From Aggregatimonas sangjinii (GTDB lineage: Bacteria > Bacteroidota > Bacteroidia > Flavobacteriales > Flavobacteriaceae): a stretch of 64,000 bases of DNA. The stretch covers positions 3,455,501-3,519,500 of the forward strand of contig NZ_CP040710.1 of assembly GCF_005943945.1 (NCBI RefSeq). Direction: 5' to 3'. Below, piece by piece: positions 17,953 to 26,901 of this stretch; the first letter of the stretch is position 1; each line of letters opens with the position of its first letter. The position numbers and the translations under genes were made by a program. The notes under the pieces are model-generated. The model worked only from the letters and a program-made list of their open reading frames with translations, did not search any database and was not told where the DNA came from.

Positions 17953-19227
17953 TTACTCTTTATAAATAATCCCTTCTTTCATCACAAAGACCACATTCTC
18001 AAGTGTCGCCACATTTTTTGTTGGGTCTTCTGCGACCGCAACGATATCAGCAAGAAAGCCTACCTTCAATTGACCCAATTCGTTAGCCATATCCAAAAGG
18101 CCCGCATTGGTCACGGTCGCCGCTTGAATCGTTTTCATAATCGGCATCCCGGCCTCATGCATAAATCCGAATTCCTTCCCGTTTTCACCGTGGGGAGAAA
18201 CTCCGGCATCGGTACCAAAGGCTATCGGCACACCTTTATTATAAGCTTTTCCAAAGGTAATCTGGCTCACCGGGCCAATCTCTCGAGCTTTTTTTGCTAC
18301 CACCGGAGGTAGAAAACCTGGTATATCGGCCATTTTCGCAGCAGCCTTTCCCGCTGAAATAGTTGGCACCAAATACGTGTTATTTTCGACCATTAGATCC
18401 ATCGTCTCCTCGCTCATCAAAGTACCATGCTCTATTGTTTTTATACCTCCCAAAACGGCACGGCGCATGCCTTCATCACCATGGGCATGCGCTGCGGTAA
18501 GCATACCGTAGTCCCCAGCCGTGGCGGTAATCGCTTTAATCTCTTCGATGGTAAACTGCGGATTTTGTCCGTTTTTGGCAACGCTCATCACTCCACCCGT
18601 AGCCGTAATCTTGATGACGTCAGATCCATCTTTATAACGCTGGCGCACAGCTTTTTTCGCATCTTCGGGAGAATTAACGACTCCCTCCTTTGGGCCCGGG
18701 TCGCCACGAAGATCCTCCCGCATGCCATTCGTAGGGTCGCCATGACCTCCTGTAGAGGCTATAGTCTTGCCCGCCGTAAAAATTCGGGGGCCTTTAACGA
18801 TACCCTTTTCAATGGCGTTGCGCAATGCGATATTCACCCCTGAACCGCCTAAATCACGAACGGTAGTAAAACCGGCCATGAGCGTACGCTCGGCGTAAAC
18901 GGTCGATTGAAAGGCAACATCGGCCGGGTTTTTGGTAAAGCGGTCTAAGTATCTCGTGGGGCTCGACTCCCCTTCAATATGAACATGCATATCGATAAAG
19001 CCCGGCAGTACGGTCTTGTTTTTCAGGTCGATGATCGTGTCTTCCTCTGAACCACCAACGAATCCGTCCTGAATACTTTTTATGGTTTTCCCGGAAACCA
19101 CAATGGTTTTTTCCTTTGATATTTTACCGGTTTCGGTATCAACGATGCTTCCACATTGAAGATATATGTCCTGAGCGTTTACTGATACTGCCCCGAAGAG
19201 GACGGCCAATGCAAGTAGTTTTTTCAT
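17953..19227 (-). CDS. Exported metal-dependent amidohydrolase (Xaa-Pro dipeptidase/imidazolonepropionase-like)
   Basis: A 424-residue protein of the amidohydrolase superfamily. The signal peptide (MKKLLALAVLFGAVSVNAQ) indicates export. Metal-site motifs appear in order: DMHVHIEGE (~79-87, HxH), a Lys-containing IKITATGG (~205), AHAHGDEGM (~247), IEHGT (~267) and FGTDAGVSPHG (~338). This layout fits the Sgx9260/prolidase-like branch that hydrolyses aminoacyl-proline or related cyclic amides. The true substrate cannot be read from sequence. The gene stands downstream of galE. Confidence 0.86.
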   Translation of the reverse strand: MKKLLALAVLFGAVSVNAQDIYLQCGSIVDTETGKISKEKTIVVSGKTIKSIQDGFVGGSEEDTIIDLKNKTVLPGFIDMHVHIEGESSPTRYLDRFTKNPADVAFQSTVYAERTLMAGFTTVRDLGGSGVNIALRNAIEKGIVKGPRIFTAGKTIASTGGHGDPTNGMREDLRGDPGPKEGVVNSPEDAKKAVRQRYKDGSDVIKITATGGVMSVAKNGQNPQFTIEEIKAITATAGDYGMLTAAHAHGDEGMRRAVLGGIKTIEHGTLMSEETMDLMVENNTYLVPTISAGKAAAKMADIPGFLPPVVAKKAREIGPVSQITFGKAYNKGVPIAFGTDAGVSPHGENGKEFGFMHEAGMPIMKTIQAATVTNAGLLDMANELGQLKVGFLADIVAVAEDPTKNVATLENVVFVMKEGIIYKE

Positions 19228-19250
19228 TTTTGGCGGAATTTAGAATAGCT

Positions 19251-19280
19251 AAGGGGAAATATACACAATATTTTCCCCTT
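19251..19280 (-). terminator. Possible terminator after galE
   Basis: Stem AAGGGGAAA(A)TAT pairing with its complement around a short loop, between the galE stop (19312) and the next start (19227) on the minus strand. It lacks a long T run, so it may be a weak terminator or simply a hairpin. Confidence 0.4.
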
Positions 19281-19311
19281 GTTGTGGTATTCTTAAATAA
19301 AGTGGATTTCC

Positions 19312-20328
19312 CTAATCCCTGATTTTTTGCTCCCAATCCCAAGCCGATTTCATGGCTTGATCCAAGGTATATTCCGCTTTCCAGCCCAAGACCGTATTTG
19401 CCTTAGTGGTATCAGCATAGGCTTCGATGACATCACCTGGACGCCTATCCACTACTTTGTAGTTTAATTTCTTACCCGAAACACGTTCAAAACTTTGAAT
19501 CGCTTCTAAAACCGAGCTGCCCTTACCGGTACCAACATTAAAAACTTCGAAGTTTTGGGCATTCTTACCTTCGAGCAGGCGTTTCAAGGCCAATACATGT
19601 GCCCTTGCCAAATCGACAACATAGATATAATCCCTAATACAGGTACCGTCTTCGGTGGGGTAATCGTCTCCAAAAACCGAAAGTTCATCGCGCATTCCGA
19701 TTCCTGTTTGTGTGATAAAAGGAACAAGGTTCTGCGGCACGCCAACGGGCAATTCCCCAATCTCTACACTAGGATGGGCACCCATTGGGTTAAAGTATCG
19801 TAATGCGATGGCCTGAAGGCCTGAAGTTACCTTGCAGGTATCGAAGATGATTTCCTCTCCCATCTGCTTTGTATTGCCATAGGGTGATTCTGCCGGCTTT
19901 ACCGGAGCGTCTTCCGTAATGGGCATTTGATCCGCCTGGCCATACACCGTACAGGAAGAACTAAAAATAAAGCTTGCGGTATTCTTTTGGCTTAGCTCCT
20001 TGAGCAGGTAGACCAAAGTACCGATATTGTTCTCATAGTACAACAAGGGTTTTTCAACACTTTCCCCGACAGCCTTTGATGCCGCGAAATGAATTACGCC
20101 CGCTACATTACTATGCCTCGAAAAAAAATCCTCCACTTTTGACTTTTCCTTTAAATCGAATCTTTCAAATTGCGGTCGCACGCCCGTTATTGCGGAAATC
20201 CCATCAAGTACTTTGACATCGGAATTCGAGCAATCATCGATGATGACTACCTCAAAACCTTCATTCTGTAATTCTACGACGGTGTGTGATCCGATAAAGC
20301 CTAAACCTCCTGTTACGAGAATTTTCAT
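19312..20328 (-). CDS. galE: UDP-glucose 4-epimerase
   Basis: Extended short-chain dehydrogenase, 338 residues, interconverting UDP-glucose and UDP-galactose. The NAD-binding Rossmann motif GGLGFIGSHT is at residues ~7-16. SSSCTVYG provides the catalytic Ser region and SPYGNTKQMGEE the YxxxK pair (~150). The C-terminal substrate domain (RDYIYVVDLARAH, NVGTGKGSSV, RRPGDVIEAYAD) is typical. It lies 48 bases from the DegT-type aminotransferase on the same strand, so it probably supplies nucleotide sugars for surface polysaccharide. Confidence 0.95.
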   Translation of the reverse strand: MKILVTGGLGFIGSHTVVELQNEGFEVVIIDDCSNSDVKVLDGISAITGVRPQFERFDLKEKSKVEDFFSRHSNVAGVIHFAASKAVGESVEKPLLYYENNIGTLVYLLKELSQKNTASFIFSSSCTVYGQADQMPITEDAPVKPAESPYGNTKQMGEEIIFDTCKVTSGLQAIALRYFNPMGAHPSVEIGELPVGVPQNLVPFITQTGIGMRDELSVFGDDYPTEDGTCIRDYIYVVDLARAHVLALKRLLEGKNAQNFEVFNVGTGKGSSVLEAIQSFERVSGKKLNYKVVDRRPGDVIEAYADTTKANTVLGWKAEYTLDQAMKSAWDWEQKIRD

Positions 20329-20376
20329 GTAATCTATTTTAAACTATTGGGCAGAAAAATTTCAGTTGCGATAACA

Positions 20377-21531
20377 TCATTCAATTACAAAATCAATGAC
20401 GGTTTTCGTAATAAAAGCAATCTGTTCGTCATCAAGTTCTGTATGCATGGGCAAAGAGATGACTTCCTTTATCAACTGATTGGTCACCGGAAAATCATTC
20501 TCGTCATAACGCGCGTCAGCGTACGCTTTTTGACGATGCAAGGGTATGGGATAGTAAACCCCGCAAGGTATTCCGTTTTCGCTCAAGTGTGCGACCAACC
20601 CGTCCCGTTTTCCATTGGTTATCTTTAACGTATATTGATGAAAGACGTGACAGTCGCATGTACTGCAAATGCCCTCACAGCCATTTACGGTCTTCGGCAC
20701 TGTGATATTGGGTTGTCCTGAAAAGGCCCGAGAATATTTTCTGGCAGCGGCTCTGCGTCGATTGCAATAATTGTCTAATTTTGGCAATTTGGCCCGCAAA
20801 ACGGCGGCTTGAATAGAATCTAACCTTGAATTTACACCAATGACATCGTGGTGATACCGTTCATACATCCCATGGTTCACGATTCCCCTTAAGGTATGGG
20901 CAAGGTCGTCATCGTTTGTGAAGATGGCACCACCATCGCCGTAGGCGCCTAAATTTTTGGATGGGAAAAAAGAAGTAGAGCCCACATGGCCTATGGTACC
21001 CGCCTTTTGTTTGCGACCGTCGCTAAACGTATGATTCGCACCAATGGCTTGGGCATTGTCCTCGATAACATAGAGGTCATGCTTTTCGGCCAAGGCTAAA
21101 ATCGCATCCATAGGGGCGCATTGACCGAACAGATGTACGGGAACAATTGCCTTGGTCTTCGGGGTTATGGACCTCTCGATGGCGGCCACATCGATATTAA
21201 ACGTCTCCGGGTCGACATCTACTAGTACCGGGGTAAGTTGCAAGAGGGCAATCACCTCAACGGTTGCCGCGAAGGTAAAGTCGGCGGTGATGACCTCGTC
21301 ACCCGGTTCAAGACCAAGTCCCATCATGGCGATTTGTAACGCGTCGGTTCCATTGCCACATGGTATCACGTGCTTTACTCCTAAGTACGCCTCAAGTTCT
21401 TTCTGAAAAGCATGTACTTCCGGACCGTTTATAAAGGCCGAAGTTTCCATAACACTAGTTATAGCGGCATTTACTTGCTCTTGAATGCCCCTGTACTGAC
21501 CTCCAAGATCGACCATCTGGATTTTCCTCAT
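20377..21531 (-). CDS. DegT/DnrJ/EryC1/StrS family PLP-dependent aminotransferase
   Basis: A 384-residue sugar aminotransferase family protein that transfers an amino group to keto-sugar nucleotides. I start at 21531 (MRKIQMVDLGGQY), which fits homologues; a frame extends to 21582. The PLP motifs are present: PCGNGTDALQIAM (~58), VIEDNAQAIGA (~168) with the pyridine-N Asp, and the Schiff-base Lys in SFFPSKNLGAYGDGGA (~195). The CEGICSTCDCH segment near residue 275 is an unusual Cys-rich insertion. It neighbours galE and kdtA, consistent with LPS or capsule sugar synthesis. Confidence 0.92.
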   Translation of the reverse strand: MRKIQMVDLGGQYRGIQEQVNAAITSVMETSAFINGPEVHAFQKELEAYLGVKHVIPCGNGTDALQIAMMGLGLEPGDEVITADFTFAATVEVIALLQLTPVLVDVDPETFNIDVAAIERSITPKTKAIVPVHLFGQCAPMDAILALAEKHDLYVIEDNAQAIGANHTFSDGRKQKAGTIGHVGSTSFFPSKNLGAYGDGGAIFTNDDDLAHTLRGIVNHGMYERYHHDVIGVNSRLDSIQAAVLRAKLPKLDNYCNRRRAAARKYSRAFSGQPNITVPKTVNGCEGICSTCDCHVFHQYTLKITNGKRDGLVAHLSENGIPCGVYYPIPLHRQKAYADARYDENDFPVTNQLIKEVISLPMHTELDDEQIAFITKTVIDFVIE

Positions 21532-21623
21532 TGATGTTGCATTTATAATTCCACCCAAAAATACGAAACCGCAGACAATCATTTCTTGAAAGAACTGTAA
21601 TTTAGCGGCAAAATATACCGGGC

Positions 21624-22859
21624 GTGCACTTCATTTATAATCTGATCGTACAGATTTCTTGGTTCCACTTGAAAGTAGTGGCGCTTTTTCATCCTAAAAT
21701 AAAACTCTTCGTTACAGGTAGAAAGAATGCCATGGGCGTTTTAAAGCAGGCCTTTTCGAAAGGAGATAATGTCATCTGGATGCATGTGGCCTCTTTAGGA
21801 GAATTTGAGCAGGGACTTCCCGTCATAGAGAAATTGAAGGAAGCCTATGCAAACCACAAAATTCTTATTACCTTTTTTTCACCTTCCGGTTATGAAATAA
21901 AGAAAGACACCTCAGTTGCCGACACAGTGGTATACCTACCCATGGATAGCCGAAAAAACGTCACCGAATTTCTGGATGTCGTAGCACCCTCCCTGGCGAT
22001 TTTTGTGAAATATGAGATTTGGCCCAATTATCTACGGGCATTACGGGGCAGAAAGATACCGGCCATCCTGATTTCAGCGATTTTTAACGAAAAACAGATT
22101 TATTTTAAGGGATATGGAGGTTTTATGCGGAAGGCACTTTCCTCATTTTCGCACTACTTTGTACAGAACGACATCTCTGCCTCCTTATTGAAATCTGTAG
22201 GAATTACTGAGGTTACCGTTTGTGGTGACACCCGTTTGGATAGGGTTTCCGAAATTCTGGAGAGGGACAACCATCTAGATTTCATGGAAGACTTCAAGCA
22301 AGACCGCAGCTGCTTTGTAGCAGGAAGCACTTGGCCGGAAGATGAAGCCATTTTAATCGATTACATCAACCACTCGCCTAAGAACCTGAAATTCGTTTTG
22401 GCCCCGCATACTATTAAAATTGACAAGATTTTAGGGTTGGCCGGTGCGTTGACCAAAAAGACCGCATTGTATTCCAAACGCGCTAACCAAGATTTGGCGG
22501 ACTACGATGTACTGATCATCGACCATATCGGGTTATTGACAAAAGTATACAGCTACGCCGATTTTGCCTATGTGGGTGGTGGGTTCGCCACCGGACTGCA
22601 CAATACCTTAGAGCCTGCGGTTTTTGGTGTACCCGTTATCATTGGTCCGAACTATCATGGTTTTCAGGAGGCAGAAGCATTGGTGGCACTAAAGGGTATT
22701 TTACCCATTGGCGACAAATGGAGTTTTGGAGAATTGATGAAACGATTGCTCGACAATCCCGAACTTAGGAAAAAAACCGGCGAGATCAATGCCACATATA
22801 TTACCAAAAACAAGGGGGCAAGCGTCCAAATTATGCAATACATCCGTACATTAATCTAG
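21624..22859 (+). CDS. waaA: 3-deoxy-D-manno-octulosonic acid (Kdo) transferase
   Basis: GT30 glycosyltransferase that adds Kdo to lipid A precursors at the inner membrane; 411 residues. The N-terminal hydrophobic anchor and HPKIKLFVTGRKN lead into MHVASLGEFEQG, whose Glu is the catalytic base in WaaA. The C-terminal nucleotide-sugar half has AYVGGGFATGLHNTLEPAVFGVPVIIGP, the family signature. The gene starts about 90 bases from the divergent aminotransferase, and a small lipoprotein gene follows 19 bases downstream. Confidence 0.95.
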   Translation: MHFIYNLIVQISWFHLKVVALFHPKIKLFVTGRKNAMGVLKQAFSKGDNVIWMHVASLGEFEQGLPVIEKLKEAYANHKILITFFSPSGYEIKKDTSVADTVVYLPMDSRKNVTEFLDVVAPSLAIFVKYEIWPNYLRALRGRKIPAILISAIFNEKQIYFKGYGGFMRKALSSFSHYFVQNDISASLLKSVGITEVTVCGDTRLDRVSEILERDNHLDFMEDFKQDRSCFVAGSTWPEDEAILIDYINHSPKNLKFVLAPHTIKIDKILGLAGALTKKTALYSKRANQDLADYDVLIIDHIGLLTKVYSYADFAYVGGGFATGLHNTLEPAVFGVPVIIGPNYHGFQEAEALVALKGILPIGDKWSFGELMKRLLDNPELRKKTGEINATYITKNKGASVQIMQYIRTLI

Positions 22860-22878
22860 ACTCCTTTAAAGTCAGGTT

Positions 22879-23103
22879 ATGCGTTTATCCCGGTTACTGA
22901 TCCTTCTTTTTGCGGCCTCATTAGGTGCGTGCAATTTCTTTACTACCGAAAAGAAAGGGAAACAACCTGAAAGCGAACCGCTTCATGAACTTGAAGACGT
23001 CGAATTCCAAAAACTTCGCGAACAACAAGATTCGCTCTTACAAAGACGCCAAAAGAAAACTAAGCGGAAAAGTATAGACACTTTAAAACCAAAGCAGGCA
23101 TAA
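22879..23103 (+). CDS. Small lipoprotein, 74 aa
   Basis: A short ORF with a clear lipoprotein signal: LLILLFAASLGAC, the Cys at residue 18. The rest is highly charged (Lys/Glu/Gln-rich, EFQKLREQQDSLLQRRQKKTKR) and probably helical. It lies 19 bases after waaA on the same strand. I do not recognise a family. The gene is well supported by its lipobox and spacing. Confidence 0.65.
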   Translation: MRLSRLLILLFAASLGACNFFTTEKKGKQPESEPLHELEDVEFQKLREQQDSLLQRRQKKTKRKSIDTLKPKQA

Positions 23104-23160
23104 TGGCGATGGTAGGTTGGTTTTTTTGGTTAGCTTTAGGCCAACTAATTAATCGACCAA

Positions 23161-24501
23161 ATGAATTCTAAACTTTTTCGCATTTCAATGACCGCTGCGC
23201 TATCCGGTTTCCTTTTCGGATTCGATACCGTGGTCATTAGCGGGGCCAACTTGCCCATTAGGGAATTATGGGATACCTCACCACTTTTTCATGGGGTTTT
23301 TATCATGTCCATGGCCCTTTGGGGAACCGTAATCGGCTCTTTGCTGGGCGGTATACCTTGCGATAAGTTAGGGCGTAAGAAAACCCTGTTTTGGATCGGT
23401 GTCCTCTATGCCGCCTCGGCGCTAGGCTCAGCCCTCGCAGCAGACCCCTATCTATTTTCCTTTTTCAGGTTTATCGGCGGTCTCGGTGTTGGTGCCTCAT
23501 CTGTAGCCGCACCCATCTACATATCGGAGATTTCGACCAAAGAGAATCGAGGAAAATTGGGTGGGTTATATCAGTTCATGTTGGTTTTGGGAATCCTTAT
23601 CGCCTTTATTTCCAATTATTTGCTTCAAGGTGTTGGAGGCGAAAATGACTGGCGTTGGATGCTAGGGGTCGAGGCCATTCCCGCCATCATCTATACCTTA
23701 ATGGTTTTAAGTATTCCCAACAGTCCGAGATGGTTGGCCATAACCAAAAAAGATGATGCGGGCGCATTAAAGACACTTGCGATGCTAACATCTCCCGATG
23801 AAGCGAAAGAAAAGCTCCAAGAAATCAAGAACTTGAACCCGGTGAGCATCGTAAAGGAAAAACTGTTCTCCGGAAAATATAAGACTCCCTTGTTATTGGC
23901 GTTTTTACTCGCCTTTTTCAATCAACTTTCAGGCATCAACTTTGTCCTGTACTACGCTCCGGAGATTTTGGAAAGAGCTGGCCTAGCTGCCCAAGAGTCG
24001 TTGTTCAGTTCAATTTCCATTGGAATCGTAAACCTGATATTCACCTTCGTAGGCATCCGCCTTCTCGATAAATGGGGCAGAAAACAGCTGATGAAAATAG
24101 GTTCATTAGGCTATATCATAAGTCTTGCCACGGTGGGTTGGTGTTTTTACTCAGGGGCCAGCTCAATGGTGTTGCTGACCTTTGTGCTCGTCTTTATCGC
24201 TTCGCATGCCATAGGACAAGGCGCAGTCATATGGGTCTTTATTTCGGAGATTTTCCCCAATAAGGTACGTGCCTACGGACAGTCTTGGGGAACGGGAACA
24301 CATTGGGTCTTTGCTGCCATAATAACATTGATAACCCCCGTGTTCCTTGATGCCGATGAAGGCATATTCAAGGACAACCCTTGGCCTATCTTTATCTTCT
24401 TTGCGGGGATGATGGTACTGCAATTGCTATTTGTACTTTTTATGATGCCCGAGACCAAAGGAGTCTCATTGGAAGATTTGGAAAAGAAACTTAGCCGCTG
24501 A
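23161..24501 (+). CDS. MFS sugar porter (sugar:proton symporter)
   Basis: A 446-residue transporter with 12 predicted helices, of the sugar porter (SP) subfamily of the major facilitator superfamily (XylE/GalP/GLUT relatives). Diagnostic motifs include GFDTVVISGA in helix 1, DKLGRKKTLFW in loop 2-3, PNSPRWLA after helix 6, QLSGINFVLYYAPEI in helix 7, DKWGRKQLM in loop 8-9 and the C-terminal PETKGVSLEDLE. It imports a monosaccharide; which one is not determined. A 42-residue membrane protein and an SSS transporter follow. Confidence 0.94.
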   Translation: MNSKLFRISMTAALSGFLFGFDTVVISGANLPIRELWDTSPLFHGVFIMSMALWGTVIGSLLGGIPCDKLGRKKTLFWIGVLYAASALGSALAADPYLFSFFRFIGGLGVGASSVAAPIYISEISTKENRGKLGGLYQFMLVLGILIAFISNYLLQGVGGENDWRWMLGVEAIPAIIYTLMVLSIPNSPRWLAITKKDDAGALKTLAMLTSPDEAKEKLQEIKNLNPVSIVKEKLFSGKYKTPLLLAFLLAFFNQLSGINFVLYYAPEILERAGLAAQESLFSSISIGIVNLIFTFVGIRLLDKWGRKQLMKIGSLGYIISLATVGWCFYSGASSMVLLTFVLVFIASHAIGQGAVIWVFISEIFPNKVRAYGQSWGTGTHWVFAAIITLITPVFLDADEGIFKDNPWPIFIFFAGMMVLQLLFVLFMMPETKGVSLEDLEKKLSR

Positions 24502-24653
24502 CCCTGCTAACGTAATGGCTACCATACGCTTTAACGATTAATCTGGTATTATAACGGCCCCAAATACTAAAATTGACGCCATTGGTCGAAATAATGGATT
24601 AAAAAACGATATCAAACCTAAAAATTTATTAATTTTCAGAAAATTAAATAATT

Positions 24654-24782
24654 ATGGAACAAGAAATCACTTTTGGCGAAAAGATGTTGAATGGGTTTTT
24701 AAGAGTAATGGTCGTTATCCTCGTTGGCATTTTGCTTTCTGTTGTAGTTGCCGTTTTTCTTTCGCTCTTCGGTATTATTTAA
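24654..24782 (+). CDS. Small single-pass membrane protein, 42 aa
   Basis: ATG at 24654 and stop at 24780-24782. The protein has an acidic/basic N-terminus (MEQEITFGEKMLNGFLR) and a single strongly hydrophobic helix to the C-terminus (VVILVGILLSVVVAVFLSLF). It is shorter than most gene finders accept. Support comes from the sharp amphipathic-then-hydrophobic layout and from the intrinsic terminator about 65 bases downstream. It may be an accessory of the neighbouring transporters; that is a guess. Confidence 0.5.
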   Translation: MEQEITFGEKMLNGFLRVMVVILVGILLSVVVAVFLSLFGII

Positions 24783-24846
24783 CCCCCGATTAAGTTCCCC
24801 AAAAAAATCTTACTACCATCCACCTTATTGTTCATGAAATGAATAG

Positions 24847-24877
24847 AAGTCCTTTCCTTTGGGAAGGACTTTCTTTT
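24847..24877 (+). terminator. Intrinsic terminator after the small membrane protein
   Basis: Stem AAGTCCTT (24847-24854) with AAGGACTT (24864-24871), extended inward by TCC/GGG, small loop, then TTCTTTT. It ends the 23161-24782 transcription unit. Confidence 0.8.
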
Positions 24878-24930
24878 GACCTGTACTCCGTGAATTATGT
24901 TCGACCTTTTCATCTCCTGAGCAGCGGGGA

Positions 24931-24952
24931 CATCCCGAAGTCTATCGGGATG
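24931..24952. repeat. Intergenic palindrome (CATCCCGA / TCGGGATG)
   Basis: Perfect 8-bp inverted arms around AGTCTA. TCCCGA-n-TCGGGA palindromes are frequent intergenic repeats in Bacteroidota; a related CCGATTGCTATCGG occurs inside the repeat at 50873-50999. Confidence 0.6.
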
Positions 24953-25026
24953 CGGCAAGCTGTTCCGCACAGGACGCCATCAACGAATTTTCGATAAACT
25001 CTTTCTTCATGATTCTGTTTCGATTT

Positions 25027-25056
25027 TTTGATTTATTTTAGCTTGGATTACGTTTG
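25027..25056 (+). promoter_or_regulatory. Promoter for the SSS transporter
   Basis: TTTG (25027-25030), 18-base spacer, TACGTTTG (25049-25056): a good Bacteroidetes -33/-7 promoter. Transcription would start near 25063, leaving a leader of about 93 bases. Confidence 0.6.
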
Positions 25057-25079
25057 ATTGAAACTGTTGAAGGAAGTAC

Positions 25080-25093
25080 GGGAAACGCTTACA
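25080..25093 (+). promoter_or_regulatory. LacI-family operator-like site
   Basis: GGGAAACGCTTACA matches the LacI/CcpA-type consensus TGNAANCGNTTNCA at every fixed position except the first. It lies about 17 bases downstream of the predicted transcription start, a position suited to roadblock repression of the sugar transporter gene. Confidence 0.5.
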
Positions 25094-25155
25094 ACTGGAT
25101 AAAGATATCTTTCAAATCTAAAAGTTACCAACTAACCAACTAGACCAACCTACTT

Positions 25156-26781
25156 ATGAAAGGACTCGATACAATCGATTGGATAGTAATCGTTGCCTAT
25201 TTTTTTCTACTCCTTGGTGTTGCCTGGTGGGTTATCCGTAAAAAACAGGAAAATACCGAAGACTATTTTCTAGCAGGCCGCAACATCGGTTGGTTTATGG
25301 TGGGTGCCTCGATTTTCGCATCGAATATCGGCTCGGAGCACGTAGTCGGTCTTGCCGGGAATGGTGCTGGCGATAAAATGCCCCTGTTGATTTATGAGTT
25401 GCACGCGTGGATCGTTTTAATGCTCGGTTGGGTCTTTTTGCCCTTTTATGCCCGTAGCGGTGTATTTACGATGCCCGAATTTTTGGAAAAACGCTTCGAT
25501 GCCCGTTCCCGATGGATACTCTCGATAGTTTCCTTGGTCGCTTATATTTTGACCAAGGTATCGGTCACGATCTACGCGGGTGGCGTGGTCGTTTCTGCCT
25601 TGTTGGGCATCCCATTTTGGATAGGCGCTGTGGCTACCGTGGTCCTCACGGGAATCTATACTGTACTAGGTGGAATGCGGGCCGTGGTCTACACCGAGAC
25701 CATACAGGCGATTATCCTCGTTTTAGGCGCCGGTATTCTTACGTTTTTAGGCTTGGAGGCCGTCGGGGGCTGGGGTGAACTCAAAGAGACAATCGGTCCC
25801 GATTACTTTAATATGTGGCGTCCCAATTCGGACCCGGATTATCCGTGGTTGCCCTTGTTCATTACCAGCACCGTAGTAGGTATCTGGTACTGGTGTACCG
25901 ATCAAGTTATCGTACAGCGCGTATTGACCGCCAAAAACATCAAGGAAGGGCGCAGGGGAAGTATCTTCGGAGCGCTTTTAAAACTGATGCCCGTGTTTCT
26001 ATTTCTAGTGCCCGGAATTATCGCTTTAGGATTAAAGCTACAGGGTAAGTTGCATTGGGATAGCCCCGATGAAGCCTTCCCTGTGCTGATGAGTAATTTA
26101 ATGCCTTCGGGCTTACGAGGCCTGGTCGCTGCCGGACTGCTGGCTGCTTTGATGAGCTCACTGGCTTCGGTCTTCAATTCCTGTTCTACACTTTTCACTC
26201 TGGATATTTACAAAAAATTGAAGCCTGAAAAACCGGAAGCCGAATTGGTAAAAACCGGCCGTATTGCTACTTTTTTCGTGGTAGGATTGGGCTTATTGTG
26301 GATTCCGATTATTTCGAGACTATCGGACGGACTCTACGAATATCTACAAAACGTACAGGCTTACATTTCACCGCCTATCGCCGCTGTTTTTCTGTTGGGA
26401 ATCTTTTACAAACGTATCAACGCCAACGGTGCTATCGCGACATTGGTAGGCGGGTTCATTATCGGATTCTCAAAATTGACTCTGGAAATCTTAAAATCGA
26501 ATTTTTCGGAAGGTAGTTTCCTGTTCAATCTGGCCGATATCAATTGGTTGGTATTCGGGGCCTATTTCTTTGCGCTGTGTATTGCCATTGCCGTGGTTGT
26601 CAGCATGTTTTACCCAGCGCCTACGAAACAGCAATTGGCAGGTTTAACTTTTGGCACCGTGTCGCAGGAACAAAAAGCGACCAATAAAAACAGCTACACC
26701 ATCTGGGACATCATCATATCCGTCGCAGTGGTACTAATTGTGCTTTACATTATGGTATCTTTTAGTACGCTGGCCTTATAA
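25156..26781 (+). CDS. Sodium/solute symporter (SSS family, SglT-like)
   Basis: A 541-residue sodium-coupled symporter with about 14 helices, related to Vibrio SGLT and other sodium/sugar cotransporters. The N-terminal DWIVIVAYFFLLLGVAWW and RKKQENTEDYFLAGRNIGWFMVGASIFASNIGSEH are hallmark SSS sequences (Na2-site region in the first core helix). LVAAGLLAALMSSLASVFNSCSTLFTLDIY matches the core helix 8 signature with its Ser pair. The substrate is probably a sugar, given the MFS sugar porter nearby. It has its own promoter and a LacI-type site upstream. Confidence 0.93.
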   Translation: MKGLDTIDWIVIVAYFFLLLGVAWWVIRKKQENTEDYFLAGRNIGWFMVGASIFASNIGSEHVVGLAGNGAGDKMPLLIYELHAWIVLMLGWVFLPFYARSGVFTMPEFLEKRFDARSRWILSIVSLVAYILTKVSVTIYAGGVVVSALLGIPFWIGAVATVVLTGIYTVLGGMRAVVYTETIQAIILVLGAGILTFLGLEAVGGWGELKETIGPDYFNMWRPNSDPDYPWLPLFITSTVVGIWYWCTDQVIVQRVLTAKNIKEGRRGSIFGALLKLMPVFLFLVPGIIALGLKLQGKLHWDSPDEAFPVLMSNLMPSGLRGLVAAGLLAALMSSLASVFNSCSTLFTLDIYKKLKPEKPEAELVKTGRIATFFVVGLGLLWIPIISRLSDGLYEYLQNVQAYISPPIAAVFLLGIFYKRINANGAIATLVGGFIIGFSKLTLEILKSNFSEGSFLFNLADINWLVFGAYFFALCIAIAVVVSMFYPAPTKQQLAGLTFGTVSQEQKATNKNSYTIWDIIISVAVVLIVLYIMVSFSTLAL

Positions 26782-26901
26782 AGAACCCGCGCTGCTTGAA
26801 TCGGCTTCAAACGGTCTGTGCCTACCCATATTCGATTTTCGAAATACACCCCTGCATAAAATATCGTCACCTGGGAAAAGCTGTCTCAACTAACCGGTCA
26901 T

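Larger units (their letters stand above)
24783..25155. other. Regulatory intergenic region before the SSS transporter
   Basis: 373 bases without a supported gene. It holds a terminator (24847-24877), a palindrome (24931-24952), a promoter (25027-25056) and a LacI-type operator-like site (25080-25093), each listed separately. Confidence 0.6.

Noticed and set aside
24779-24970. Open frame of 63 codons on the minus strand
   Set aside because: It spans a terminator hairpin and a palindrome in a clearly intergenic region.
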